Shown: piece after piece, positions 10,597 through 22,419 of the stretch
Numbering within the stretch: the stretch's first letter is position 1
Layout: each line of letters starts with the position of its first letter
Origin: Siderastrea siderea
Taxonomy: Eukaryota; Cnidaria; Anthozoa; Scleractinia; Rhizangiidae
Direction of reading: 5' to 3'
Assembly: GCA_964030785.1 (NCBI GenBank)
Contig: OZ034968.1
Location: forward strand, 37,703,186 to 37,767,185
Length of the DNA stretch: 64,000 nucleotides
Notes under the pieces: generated by a model
What the model was told of the DNA's origin: nothing
The model's input: the letters and a program-made list of their open reading frames with translations, nothing else
Database searches by the model: none
Made by a program: the position numbers and the translations under genes

Positions 10597-11340
10597 CTTG
10601 AATTTTTTTAATCACGCGAACACGAACTATTTTTATGCTAATCACATCTATTATTATCTTCTGGACTTCGGCTCTCTGTCGGGTGCTTTGTTTATGCCCC
10701 TTGTGTATTGGTATGACGTAGTCCTTACCCTAGCTCGAGGTTGGCCGAGCTTTCCCGACAAGAAACAATGGTGTTCGGGAATCCGGAATATTCCGGGATC
10801 CGTCCATATGGACGTACTCGCAAATCCGGAATATTCCGGGAGCCGCACGATAAGGGCTAGTATTTGCAGGAACATCTTTAACAAGAGAATTCATGGGGAA
10901 AACCTGTAGCAGAAGCTATCAAAATAGACGGTAAGGAGGAATTCGGAAAGTGTAGTAACTGAAAAAATTTTCGATAAGAAGAACAGAATGTTGAATTGTC
11001 AAATTGTAACGACTTCACACGTGTAATTGTCTCAAGTTTCCTGACAAGTTAAGCAATTACCTAGAAAATAAAAGAACATCAGTACCATTATAGACCAAAT
11101 ATCAGGAATATCGTTATCGCAATGCCGAAGTCGTTATAGTCGTGTGTTCTATGCCCATCAGAAGTACAATTTATGCGCTTAATATTTACTAGTGTACTGA
11201 CAGCATGCAATTATGCGCCGATCAATTCGAAACTTCAACATCCCCCCCCCCCCCCCCCCGGGCAATTGTCATGACAAATCATGATTTGCCAAAAGGTCTT
11301 GGTAGCAGGAAACAAGTTAATATTTTAAAGAACAACACAA
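10597..11340. other. 5' side of piggyBac gene; no other gene
   Basis: AATCCGGAATATTCCGGGA occurs twice in direct orientation (10780-10800 and 10823-10841), each a near-palindrome around GGAATATTCC. A C-run lies at 11242-11260. No TATA box is obvious near the transposase start. Confidence 0.45.
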
Positions 11341-13690
11341 CACTTTTAAGTTTCAAAGACATGTTTCGGCATCCCTGATGCCATCCTCAGTTGAAGGGAA
11401 AAGTTACAACAAAGCTATTTATATGCAATAGTGATTAGAATTGTAAATGAAAATGTAGAAGCAAGAGTGACAAGAAAAAAGCGTGATTATGTGAAATCTA
11501 AACAAACAATTTTAAATTACATGTAACATGTTTAACCTGTTGATTTAAAGTGGGCTTTTCCCAGTGGATATGTAAGGATTCTTTGATCTTTAGTTGAAAG
11601 CTTGTAGTGGCTCAGTCTAAAATGCTGAAGCAGTTGGTCGAACACAAATCGTGGCAACTTTCAGATTGTTGCAAGTGTTTGTACACGTGAGAGGCCCTAT
11701 CCGTCACGCTAAATGCTCACGTAAGCGTGTTGAAAAGTGACGGGTGGTTTCACCGACGTAATAATCGTTACAGCCTGCACATGAAAATTTGTAAACAACA
11801 CTCGAACGGAGATTGCTTGGGATAGGGTCCTTCGCGCTAAACATTAGATTCCGATTTTAAAAGAAGAGAAAATTAACTTAATATCAATGTTATTACAGTA
11901 GCGTTTTATCAGGTGGCGAATGCGTTTCTGAGTGACGCCAGAATAATGGCCTAAATAAGGTAACTTGAAATAAAAAGTTGAGACCTTGTCAGGAACACAA
12001 CCCACAGAGCAAACTTCGCTTTCGACCCTGGTTACATATTGATCAATACCCTTTCAATAAGATGGGCAGGGAAAAGGTTCTTCTTGAGAATTTGAGTGAG
12101 ATACTTGATGTCTTTGTGAAAACCAGCCCAGGTGCTATTGATTTTGTAGGTTCTGTCAACAAGTGTCCTGATGAGACCAAGTTTGTAGAAATATGAAGTG
12201 AAACTGAAATAATTGGTAAGGAGGCCAGTGAAGGTTTTCTTACGATAAACACTAGTGATAGGGGCATGAGAACAGTTGTTGTCGATAAGGACATCTAAAA
12301 AAGGTATTCTGTGATCCGCTTCTTTCTCCATGGTTAACCTAATGTTGGGGTGTCTGGAATTTATATGATGAAAAAATAATAAGGCGTCATTCTCAGAGTG
12401 AAACAAACAAAACGTGTCATCGACGTATCGACGATAAAACAGAATTCCAAAAGCATCAAAATTTTCTAACCATGACTTTTCATGGTGTCCCATAAAGAGA
12501 TTTGCGAGGACAGGGGCTAGGGGAGAGCCCATGGCCACACCATCGATCTGGTCATAGAAGGAACCATTAAACAGAAAATGCGTTTGTGCGGTTGCCACAG
12601 AAAAGAGATCCCTGAGCTCGGTGTCACTTAGTTTGATATCGGGGTTTCCCTCGAGGATATACTTAACCGCCAGGTCAATGCACTCCTCCAGAGGTATGTT
12701 TGTAAAAAGACTTTCTACGTCAAATGAAACCAAAAATTTACCATACATAGGTACATCCTGAATATCACGAACAACTGAAAAAGTATCCATAGCACAATGT
12801 TCAGATGGGATGTGAGGCGTTAAAAGCCTGCATAAATATTTAGACAGATTATAATTATATGTTCCAATTGAAGATACAATCGGACGAAACGGAGGGATGG
12901 AACCAGGTTCACGTTCCTTGTGCATCTTCGGGAGGCCATAGATTCTGGCAGGCTGGGAACCCTTGGGATAGATGTTGTTGTAGACGTCGTTGTCCAGGTG
13001 GCCACTATTCTTTAACTTCTTAAGAAGTCGTTGTAGTCTGCCTTCTCTGAGTAGGGTAGGGTCGTCCTTGATGGGTCGGAATTTGGAAGTGTCACTGATG
13101 ATTTTTAAGATACCATTGTCATAGTCCAATCGATCTAATACCACGACTCCGTTGCCTTTGTCAGGCTTCAAGATGACGAGGTTCCTGTTCTTCCTTAATT
13201 CTTTTAGGACTTTGTGTTTCTTGAGATCAGCGGCTGATGGTCGGCATGACGAAACATAACAATGAGCCAAATGTGAAAGGTCTGCAGCAAGTTTACCTTC
13301 AAGTTTCGTGTCCTTAAGTTCTTAGCCATAGTGTGGTGAATCAGTTCAAAACACGTGTGGATATCGGACGTGTTTATTTTAGGTGGGCGAATGGAGTATG
13401 TTAATCCAAATTTGAGGATGTTGAGCTGCTCCGGCGTTAAACTGTGAGATGAAATGTTGGTGACACTTTCATCAGATGTGAACGGGAGAACTGCATTACG
13501 CGTAAGGTTTTCGAGTTTCTTCTGATGACTCTTGATAACACGATTTGCCGCTTTGCAAACATTTTGTTACAAAGTCCGTTTGAGGATGTAGAAATCTAGA
13601 CTGGTCAGTGCGCTCTTGATTGTAGACGTTAATTTGGACAAGTTTCCGATGTTCTTTTGATCGTTTAGCGATAGCACTTCTTCTTAGCAC
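11340..13690 (-). pseudogene. Penelope-like element, RT plus GIY-YIG (frameshifted)
   Basis: The reading runs right to left. 13690-13270 holds the N-terminal PLE domain in broken frames (LTPEQLNILKFGLTYSI region). 13270-12032 is a 412-residue open reverse transcriptase with KPDKGNGVVVLDR (residues 35-47), PKMHKER, SFDVESLFTNIPL, DGVAMGSPLAP (243-253) and the catalytic RYVDD (281-285). Downstream, 12000-11590 encodes a GIY-YIG endonuclease with at least two frameshifts (KLPYLGHYSG, then an early stop). One frameshift near 13318 also separates the N-terminal domain from the RT. The copy is probably inactive despite the intact RT core. Confidence 0.85.
11355..11400 (-). ncRNA. Candidate hammerhead-ribozyme-like motif of PLE
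   Basis: On the minus strand CTGAGGA (fits CUGANGA) is followed by a GGCAT/ATGCC hairpin, then GAAAC and, two bases on, GTC. This is the order of a hammerhead core with a very short helix III. Hammerheads of this minimal type are known from PLEs. Helix I pairing is only partial here. Activity is unproven. Confidence 0.4.
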
Positions 13691-14276
13691 TTGTTGACAG
13701 AACCTACAAAATCAATAGCACCTGGGCTGGTTTTCACAAAGACATCAGGTACCTCACTCAAATTCTCAAGAAGAACCTTTTCCCTGCCCATCTTATTGAA
13801 AGGGTATTAATCAATATGTAACCAGGGTCGAAAGCGAAGTTTGCTCTGTGGGTTGTGTTCCTGACAAGGTCTCAACTTTTTATTGCAAGTTACCTTATAT
13901 AGGCCATTATTCTGGCATCACTCAGAAACGCATTCACCACCTGATAAAACGCTACTGTAATAACCTTGATATTAAGTTAATTTTCTCTTCTTTTAAAATC
14001 GGAAACTTGTTTAGCGCGAAGGACCCTATCCCAAGCAATCTCCGTTCGAGTGTTGTTTACAAATTTTCATGTGCAGGCTGTAACGCTTGTTACGTCGGTG
14101 AAACCACCCGTCACTTTTCAACACGCTTACGTGAGCATTTAGCTACGGATAGGGCCTCTCACGTGTACAAACACTTGCAACAATCTGAAAGTTGCCGCGA
14201 TTTGTGTTCGACCAACTGCTTCAGCATTTTAGACTGCGCCACTACAAGCTTTCAACTAAAGAACAAAGAATCCTTG
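13687..14276 (+). pseudogene. Second PLE copy, inverted: RT end plus GIY-YIG
   Basis: From 13687 the plus strand repeats the sequence read on the minus strand from about 12170 leftwards, so the two PLE copies stand head to head. The copy starts within the end of the RT (VDRTYKINSTWAGFHKDI) and keeps an open GIY-YIG frame (13848-14342 in full): KLPYIGHYSG, then CAGCNACYVGETTRHFSTRL and HLQQSESC. Homology ends at about 14276, so the last residues of that frame are foreign. The same TAA separates RT and endonuclease frames in both copies. 5'- and 3'-truncated. Confidence 0.8.
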
Positions 14277-15117
14277 CTTAGAACATGGTCACACCAACTC
14301 AGCCAATCAATGTCCAGCATTTCGATGCTCTATATTCCATAAACTGTCTTAAATTATGTAAAGTGGCGGGGGCTTTGAAGCACAGGGAAATTGCGGGGTA
14401 AAATTACAGAGAATTTCTGCATTCATTAGTGGTTCTATATAGAGCATACTAATGAGGCATTGTTTTCCTTTGTTTGGAAGCCTCATTAGTATGCTCTATA
14501 TAGAGCATACTAATGACTAAGTAGAAACTACTAATGAATGCACAAATTTTTTCTGTGAATATTTATAACTAAATCGATAAAAACAACAGCTTCAACGGCG
14601 ATATCAAAAAACAACAAAAAATACAATCTTGAAATAACAAAGCAACAAGCAAATCGAAAGAAAAACCATTACTTTACAGCTTTACATAAAATAAGAAATG
14701 TTCAGACCTTAACTGAAATAGAAGGACAGACTTGTTTCTCCACGTTTGCCGGACTACAAGTGTTGTACTTGAACTTGTCTTTGGTCTCTTGGCTTCCCTG
14801 CGGGTTCCCCACTTGCTGGTGCCGGTGGTTGTAGCGCGTCGAAGCTGCTTTCGCCAGTGTAAATCTAGTAAATCTTGTGGGGCAATCACTGCCAATCACT
14901 GTATTGGCTCATGGCTGTTTACGCATCAGCTGCGATGAACCGCGCGGTGAAGCATTCTCAGTAAAACATTGCAACTCAAAGGTGTGTGTACAATAGCGAA
15001 AAAATCGTAAACAAAATAGCAACGTGATTTCAAGGTGAGAACTAAAAAGTTAAAATGCAAAAATACAATAAGCACGCAAAAACGAAATTATTCGTGGGTG
15101 TGACCATGTTCTAAGAC
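14277..15117. mobile_element. 841-bp segment with 19-bp terminal inverted repeats
   Basis: CTTAGAACATGGTCACACC at 14277-14295 is repeated in inverted orientation at 15099-15117. The segment starts exactly where the PLE copy loses homology and ends two bases before the foldback at 15119. It contains a second foldback (14418-14542). No coding region is convincing. Probably a non-autonomous transposon, though the target duplication was not found. Confidence 0.5.
14418..14542. mobile_element. Foldback MITE-like element, 125 bp
   Basis: TGCATTCATTAGT at the left matches ACTAATGAATGCA at the right. Inside, CTATATAGAGCATACTAATG occurs in both orientations. The whole can fold into a long imperfect hairpin. 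Family not assigned. Confidence 0.55.
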
Positions 15118-15118
15118 G

Positions 15119-15256
15119 GTTAGACAATGAACGCTCGTGTCCTATGGGATATAGCGTCCCTCGCAAGATGGAATGCCACTCGGCCTGCGGCCTCGTGGCA
15201 TTCTATCTTTGCTCGGGACACTATATCCCATAGAACACTTGCGTTCATTGTCTAAC
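15119..15256. mobile_element. Hairpin element at TRIM truncation point
   Basis: Arms of about 61 bp (15119-15179 and 15195-15256) begin GTTAGACAATGAACGC and are inverted copies with a few mismatches around a 15-base GC-rich loop. It stands exactly where the TRIM gene loses its 5' half. The ATG at 15173 lies inside the hairpin and is not a likely gene start. Confidence 0.6.
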
Positions 15257-15265
15257 CCTTACTTA

Positions 15266-16735
15266 ATGGACAAAAACAAAAACGAAATTTTGTTCGCTGA
15301 AAAGAATATGACAGACACCATAGAAGAATTAATTCGTGATTTGCAAGAACATGCTACGACAATGAAAGCCAAGGTTCACGAAATCTATGAAGCACAACAA
15401 AAACATCACGCGACACGATTAGAAAACTTTGAGTTGGTTGTCACTCAACTGAAAAGTTGCGTTGAACGAGGGGAAGGCGTCTTAGAAAGAAACATAAGCG
15501 CTGAGATTCTACAAACAAATCAAATCTGTGAAGAACTACTGAATGCAACAAAACCTGAAATTTTTAAACCGCCTCATGTGCATTACATGGTGGAAAATAA
15601 GCTGAATATTTTGGATCGAATAGTTGTGAGTACTACCGATCCTTCTATGTCGTTCGCTGTAGGCCAAGGTGAGAAAGCCGCGAAACAAGACACAGAAACA
15701 AATTTCACGATTGTGACCAGAGATTCAGATGGGTTGCAATGCTATCACGAAGATGATCAAATAAAAGTCGACATTTTAATTCCAGCAGGTGATCAATTAA
15801 AAACAGAGATTAAAGACACCAAAGACGGCAAATACACAGTAACATACACACCACAGTGTGTTGGACAACATAGAGTGGAGATCCAAGTTAATGGACAGCC
15901 GCTGACTGGTAGTCCCTGGGATGTGCAGGTTGTTCCGCATCAGTATCAATTTGCGTTTCAATTTGGATCAACTGGTAAAGGACAAGGAGAGTTTGACGGT
16001 CCTTTCGATATCGCTATGAATGAAAAAACTGGAACGATTGCTGTGGCTGACACGAAAAATAAAAGAATGCAAATGTTTAGCTGTGATGGGAATTTCCTGA
16101 GAGAGATTGCTCTCAACAGTGAGCCTTCTTCCTTGGCTTTTACCGAGGCTGGTGACGTCCTTGCTTTTCTCCCTGACGATGATAATAAGCTTTCTCTGTT
16201 TACTGAGGGTGGTCAGTTGATCAGGCACATCAATCATTCACACCTTAAGAGGCCCGTTCACCTATCTGTTGGAAGTGATGGTCATATAATCACATGTGAC
16301 TGGAGAGACAAGAAAATCAAAGTCATGTCCCCAGACGGGAAAGATTGGCTGCTGTCCTTCAGTGCTCCAGGTTGTGATTCAATCCCGTCGTGCGCTGTTT
16401 ATGATCAGGTGAAATTCTTTGTTTCTTATCCTTACGCTAGTTGTGTCAAGGTATTTAACAACGCAGGAGTGTATCTATATGATATAGGGAGCAAGGGATC
16501 TGGTGACGGACAGTTGAGTGTACCTACTGGACTCGTTATTGATAAGTTTAACCATCTGATTGTGTGTGATCGTGGAAACAAAAGACTGCAACTTTTCACA
16601 CTAGACGGGAAGTTTGTCACCAAAGTAGAGGGACAATTTTTCGACGGTAGCAGGCTTCAATATATTGCGACGTCCAGCAGTGGATATTTGTTTGTAACTG
16701 ATTACGACAAAAACTGCTTTTATGCTTTTCGATAA
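15266..16735 (+). CDS. TRIM-NHL protein lacking RING and B-boxes
   Basis: 490 residues from the ATG at 15266 (MDKNKNEILFAEKN). The frame is open upstream to 15173, but that part is hairpin sequence. Compared with the intact paralogues at 30667 and 60655, the RING, both B-boxes and the first part of the coiled coil are missing. The rest of the coiled coil, the filamin/immunoglobulin-like domain (roughly residues 120-235) and the NHL beta-propeller to the final FYAFR are open. There is a 12-bp in-frame deletion in the coiled coil. Without a RING it cannot act as an E3 ligase. If expressed, it could still bind NHL or coiled-coil partners. It may be a pseudogene that has not yet decayed. Confidence 0.7.
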   Translation: MDKNKNEILFAEKNMTDTIEELIRDLQEHATTMKAKVHEIYEAQQKHHATRLENFELVVTQLKSCVERGEGVLERNISAEILQTNQICEELLNATKPEIFKPPHVHYMVENKLNILDRIVVSTTDPSMSFAVGQGEKAAKQDTETNFTIVTRDSDGLQCYHEDDQIKVDILIPAGDQLKTEIKDTKDGKYTVTYTPQCVGQHRVEIQVNGQPLTGSPWDVQVVPHQYQFAFQFGSTGKGQGEFDGPFDIAMNEKTGTIAVADTKNKRMQMFSCDGNFLREIALNSEPSSLAFTEAGDVLAFLPDDDNKLSLFTEGGQLIRHINHSHLKRPVHLSVGSDGHIITCDWRDKKIKVMSPDGKDWLLSFSAPGCDSIPSCAVYDQVKFFVSYPYASCVKVFNNAGVYLYDIGSKGSGDGQLSVPTGLVIDKFNHLIVCDRGNKRLQLFTLDGKFVTKVEGQFFDGSRLQYIATSSSGYLFVTDYDKNCFYAFR

Positions 16736-18532
16736 AACTGTTATGAAAATGATTTCTTTTATATTGAGGCATTCCCATGTTTAACTGTTGTTGAACCTTT
16801 TGTTACATAAATACCCATAAATGCCATAGAAAGTTCATGTGATCAAATTGAAATAGATTGCAAAATATATAAATGAGGTTTTGAGCGTTAAATTTGTAGT
16901 AAAATCGTGTTCACAAGTCTGTTGCTGTTGTTGTTGTTGTTTTTTTTTTAAGTTGTTGCGTTTTCATGACTAAATGGGTATTTGGTTTACAATTTTAATT
17001 TGAAAGTTTGAGAAAGGTTGACAAAGGACACAAAATAACGTAATTAATCTTTTCACTTAAGTGGGAAGCGGTCTAGTCTGTGATCGGTTCATGCACCGGC
17101 ATACTCAAGTTCTTTAAAATTTTAAGATTTTCTCTGCAATGAGTACATCAGACATTACTTTCGGCGGTGAAATTAAATTCAAGGTCACATTAGCTTTGAA
17201 TTAAAGTCGGTCATTAGTAGTGTAGGGAAAATACCGTCTGAACCCTGCATTGATTTCAATCTGGGCATTAATTATTATAAATAAATACAAGTATATGATC
17301 CGACGTAAATCTATAGAATAAAGTCATATCTGTTAAGAACCAAAAATAGACCACAGTTTTAGGGAATTACAGTCTGATCCTGCATTGATTTCAATCTGGA
17401 CATTAATTATTGTAAATAAATACAAGTGTATGATCCGACGTGAATCTGTAGAATCTCAAAGTCATATCTGTTAAGAATAACGAATAGACCGCAGTTTATG
17501 TTGTCGTTTCATTTAAGATTTTTTCATTCAGTTTGCAATACCACGTGATAGAGCAGCAATATTAAATGTAAGAAAATACTTTTAGTTCACCTACTGTATC
17601 AAGCAAAAGTTCGCGTACGAGTCAAATACTACGACAAAGCTTATTACTGAAGCAGATACGATAAGCATTTTTTAATTTCCGAGTTCATACTAAGCTACCC
17701 ATTGTAAATTTCTTCAAGTGTCAATGTTATTATATCACACTCTCAGGTTATGGTAATAAAAATGCGCTTTCGAGAGGACAATCTGTTGAGAGCTCAATCA
17801 TAAATGTTATTGTAAAAGGTTAGAATGAGAGGGCAACATTAAAGATCCTTTTTGCAAAGGAAAACACTTGTCATGACGTCCGCCAGTAGGCGTTGCATGA
17901 CAAATATTTTAAGGGATACGTCATAGAGGGTAGGCCGGTCCAAGGCTGATCTCTGCATCATGTTGCCGTGCTGTTTTCCTTAGCCATGAAACTTTACTTC
18001 ACCTTATCCTTTTCTTCCCATGTGTATACATGGATGCTGGAGAACCATTAGCAAATACTAACAAAATGCAGAAGAGCAACTCAGCGATGGACTATCACCC
18101 CATCCAAGAGGGAACATTAGAATGATTCTCGACTGGTGGTTTCATGTTGTTGAGACGGGGTTAAGATGTGACTATTGTGAGCCCTTGGCTTTTGAACACT
18201 TAACCTTGTGTTTAACCAGGGCCCCGGGCTAAAAAATGCTGGGCTCCGAAGAGTAAAGATTGGGGCTCTATGGCTCCACGGCTCTTCTCTAGGGCTTCAT
18301 TTGGCCAGAGTTAACATTTTGGGCTCGAAGTAGAAACAGGTTTCAGGATTCGGGCTCCGCGTCAAAAATTTGGGGGCTCCAGGGTTCCAAAGGTTCCCCT
18401 TTGAGACCTTGTTTAACATTACCCTATAGACGATGTGATAGTGATGTTTGGATTATCGAGGGTTTTTTAATAGGAAAAGGACTAAGATTTTCGTTTGGGC
18501 AACAAAAAAGTGTTTGTGATAAGGAGGGTTCA
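16736..18532 (+). repeat. 3' flank of TRIM unit, copy 1
   Basis: The sequence after the stop codon matches the flanks at 20128, 32845 and 62836 in order: the GATTTCTTTTATATTGAGGC stretch, AGTTGTTGCGTTTTCATGAC, GTGATCGGTTCATGCAC, GGTCGGTCCAAGGCTGATCT-like and CATGTGTATACATGGATGCT. It has no gene. It shows that whole gene units, not only the coding part, were duplicated. Confidence 0.75.
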
Positions 18533-20127
18533 CAGAAAGCCGCACTGAAGAACAGAAGATGCAAATGGCGGACGCTATGGCGAAAGTGAAAGCGGAAATG
18601 GTTATTTGTGAGGATCAAATACAGAAACAAGTTGACTTAATGGACAAAAACAAAAACGAAATCTTGTCCGCTGAAAAGAAGATGACAGATGCTGTTGACG
18701 AATTAATTCGTGATTTGCGGGAACACGAGAGGACAATAAAAGTCAGGTTGCATGAAATCTATGAAGCACAACAAAAACATCACTCGACACAACTAGAAAA
18801 CTTTGAGTTGGTTGTCACTCAACTGAAAATCGATGAAAAGCTGCGTTGAACGGGGGAAAGGCATCTTAGAAAGAAACATCAGCGCTGAAATTCTACAAAC
18901 GAACCAGGCCATAACAGGACGCTGTGAAGAACTACTGAAAGAAAGAAAACCTGAAATTTGTAAACCGCCACATGGCATTACATGGTGGAAAATAAACTGA
19001 ACATTTCTGATCGAATTGTGGTAAGCAAAACCGATCCTTCCGTGTCGTCAGCTGAAGGCCAATGTGAGAAGGCTATTAATCAAAACACAGAAACAAATTT
19101 TACGATTCTAACCAGAGATTCAGATGGGTTGCAGTGTTATCAAGAAGATGATCAAATAAAAGTCGACATTTTAACTACAGCAGGTGATGAACTAAAAACA
19201 GAGATTGAAGACACCAAAGACGGCAATTTAAGACGGCAATTACACAGTAACATACACACCAAAGTGTGATGGACAACATAGAGTGGATATCCAAGTTAAT
19301 GGGCAACCGCTGACTGGTAGGGTTGTGCAGGTTGTTCCGCAACAGTATCAACTTGCGTTTCAATTTGGATCAACTGGGAAGGGACAAGGAGAGTTTGACA
19401 AGCCTTGGGATATCGCTGTGAGTGAAAAAACTGAAACGATTGCTGTGGCAGACATGACGAATAAAAGAATTCAGATGTTTAGCTCTGATGGGTATTTCCT
19501 AACAGAGATTATCCTCAACAATTGTCCTTCTTCGTTGGCTTTTACCAAGCCTGCAGACGCCCTTGTCCGTATCCCAGACGATGATAATAAGCTTTCTCTG
19601 TTCAGTGAAGGTGGTCAGCTCATCAGGCACATCAGTGATTCACACCTAAAGACACCCGCTTGCTTAAATGTTGGAAGTGATGGTCGTATAATCACATGTG
19701 ACTGGGAAGACAAGGAAATCAAAGTCCTGTCCCCAGACGGGAAAGATTTGCTACTGTCCTTCAGTGCTCCAGGTTGTTATTCACACCCGTAGTGCACTGT
19801 TTATCACCAGGACTAATTCTGTGTTTCTTATCTTCAAGCTCATTGTGTCAAGGTATTTAACAACGCAGGAGATTATCTATATGATATAGGCAGCAAGGGA
19901 TCTGGTGACGGACAGTTGCTTTTCCCTATTGGACTCGTTACCGATAAGTTTAACCATCTGATTGTGTGTGGTGGAGACTGCAACTTTTCACACTAGACGG
20001 AAAGTTTGTCACTAAGGAAGAGGGACAATTTTTCGAAGGTAGCGTTCTTCGTTATATTGCGACGTCTACCAGCGGACATTTGTTTGTGACCCATTCTAAC
20101 AAAAACTGCATTTATGTTTTTCGATAA
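18533..20127 (+). pseudogene. TRIM-NHL pseudogene
   Basis: Homology to the TRIM paralogues begins in the coiled coil (CAGAAAGCCGC at 18533) and runs to the final IYVFR. RING and B-boxes are absent. Lesions: an insertion of about 10 bp after 18830 shifts the frame, a 1-bp deletion near 18973, a local duplication near 19229 with a shift, TGG to TAG at 19789-19791 and further small deletions in the NHL part (around 19970). It stands directly behind the 3' flank of the preceding TRIM copy. Confidence 0.85.
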
Positions 20128-21915
20128 AACTGTTATAAAAATGATTTCTTTTATATTGAGGCCTTCCCATGTTTAGTTGTTGTTTAATCTTTTATGATAG
20201 AAATACCCATAAATGCCACAGAAAGTTCATGTGATCAAACTGAATAAAATGAAATAGATTGCAAAATACATAAACGAGGTTTTGAGGGTTAAATTTGTAG
20301 TAAAATCGTGCTCAAAAATCTGTTGTTTTTTTTTTTCAAGTTGTTGCGTTTTCATGACTAAATGGGTATTTGGTTTACAATTTTAATTTGAAAGTTTGAG
20401 AAAGGTTGACAAAGGACACAAAATAACGTAATTAATCTTTTCACTTAAGTGGAAACCGGTCTAGTCTGCGATCGGTTCATGCACAGTCTCAAGTTGTTTG
20501 AAAATATCAAGATTCAGCTGAAGATTATCTCTGCAATCAGCACAGCAGACATAACTTTCGGTGAAGTTAATTCAAGATCACATTAGCTTCGAATTTAAGT
20601 CAGTAATGTAGAGAAAACACAGTCTGTCCCCCTGGGCATTAGTAAATACAAGTATATGGTCCAACGCCCTCTAAGGCCTCATTTATACGGAGAGAAGTTG
20701 TCTCGGGTACCCGAGACAACCCTTCCCCATCCCCCTCCCCCCCCCCCCCCGAGACAACTTTACCGAGCGTTTATATGACAAGACGTAGGTCCGGCTGACC
20801 GAGATAAAGTTGATTCCAAAATCTTACTTTGAAATTCATGTCCTCAATACGCCCTCTTCCTTAAGATTTTTCGTTTATTTGATCACTGTAGCCTCTGTTC
20901 GACTAAAATTTCCTTCTTCAGTATACATTTTGTTGATTTCGTCGTTTTCAAGCCAAAAATCAGACGTTACGTGACCCGTGGCACGCAAAAAAGTCTTCCC
21001 GGGTAGGCGAGATAAAGTGTTTATATGAGAAAAAGTTGTCCCGCCTGCTAGGGTAACCCTACCTGCCAAGGTGAGACAACTCACCCCCCCCCCCCCGAGT
21101 TGTCTCACCTCCCCACGACGAGTTGGTGATCCTCATGTAAACGGTTCGTTGAACTTTTCAAAGAAACAGGTGAAAAATTAGCTCGCCCAGGGTAGCTCGG
21201 GGGGAGGGTTGTCTCGGGTATCCGAAACCATATTAACGGGGCCTACTGTATAGAATCAAAGTCATATGACAAATGACAAATGCACGACAAATATTTTGGG
21301 GAGACTACCTTTTAGAGGGTAGGTCGGTCCAAGGCTGATCTCTGCATCGTGTTGGTGATTTTCCTAAGCCAAGCCGGAAACTTTACTTCACCTTATCCTT
21401 TTCTTCCCATGTGTATACATGGATGCTGGAGAACCATTAGGAAATACTAACAAAACGCAGAAGAGTAACTCAGTACTGAATGGACTATCATCCCATCAAG
21501 GAGGGGGCAGTAATGCTTCTGATGGTTTCATATTATTAAGACGGGGCTAAGCTGCGGTAATTGTGAGCACTCGGCTCTTGAACACTTAACCCTGCGTTTA
21601 ACCAGGTCCCCAAAGTAGTTCTGATGGCTCCAGGGCGCCGGGCTAAAAAAAATGCAGGGCTCCAAAAAGTAAAGTTTCGTTCAGCTAGAGTTAACATTTT
21701 GTTCTCAAAGTAGCAAAAGGCTTCTGGCTTCAGGCTCCACAGCAAAAATTTCGGGGCTTCAGAGCCTTAAAGGTTCCCCTTTTGAGATCCTGTTTGCCAT
21801 TATCCTTTAGACGCTGTGATGATGATGTTTGAATTGACGAGGTTTTTAAATAAGAAAATGAATGATTATTTGTTCGGGCAACAAAAAAGTGTTCGTGATA
21901 ACGAGGGTTCATATT
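20128..21915 (+). repeat. 3' flank of TRIM unit, copy 2, with insertion
   Basis: Homologous to 16736-18530 but interrupted at about 20671-21248 by a MITE. The end (21575-21910) again contains the GGGCTCCA/GGTTCCCC-rich block seen at 18190-18420. Confidence 0.7.
20671..21248. mobile_element. MITE-like insertion with GAGACAAC repeats, ~575 bp
   Basis: The ends GGCCTCATTTATACGG and CCATATTAACGGGGCC are inverted copies with mismatches. The interior carries repeated GTTGTCTCGG-type motifs in both orientations and two C-runs (20738-20753, 21084-21096). The sibling flank at 17290-17330 lacks it. Exact target duplication unresolved. Confidence 0.55.
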
Positions 21916-21978
21916 AACAGGTGGTCGTAAGACGTGGTTCCGCTGTATTAAGTAAAAAAAAATCTTGCTGATATTAAC

Positions 21979-22088
21979 AGCGTTACACCTTGCAAAAACC
22001 TGCGCTTAAGTGGATTCAGGTCAATGTAATCAATTGATTACATTGACCTGAATCCACTTAAACGCAGGTTTTTGCAAGGTGTAACGCT
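21979..22088. mobile_element. 110-bp near-perfect palindrome without spacer
   Basis: The two 55-bp arms meet at CAATTG (22031-22036) with one mismatch. The ends are AGCGTTACACC and its complement, flanked by ATTAAC and ATTAAT, a likely target duplication. A minimal foldback element. No coding content. Confidence 0.7.
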
Positions 22089-22419
22089 ATTAATACCGGC
22101 TAGTCTTCAAATATATTTTACAGATAATAGTAGTCTCTTTGTCACATGTGGCAAACGAAAGCAGAATGTGTTTGGTTCACAGGTTTATTAAATCTGTGTA
22201 AGGATAAGAGAAATAAAAAAGAAGTTGTAATTGTTTTCAAGTCAAACGAAAAACTGCTCTACGTTTATCCCGATGTTCACAAAAATAATTTCAAAAATTC
22301 AGTAAAAATTCACCATCTTTCTTTATTTATCACCAATAGGGCACTTCGACATTGCTGATCCTAGCAGTATGCAGGACGCGTGTCACCACGAGCTCAGTAA
22401 TATGACCTATGCTCGCCAC

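Noticed and set aside
15173..15265. Upstream start for the headless TRIM ORF
   Set aside because: These codons lie in the loop and arm of a hairpin element and have no counterpart in the paralogues.
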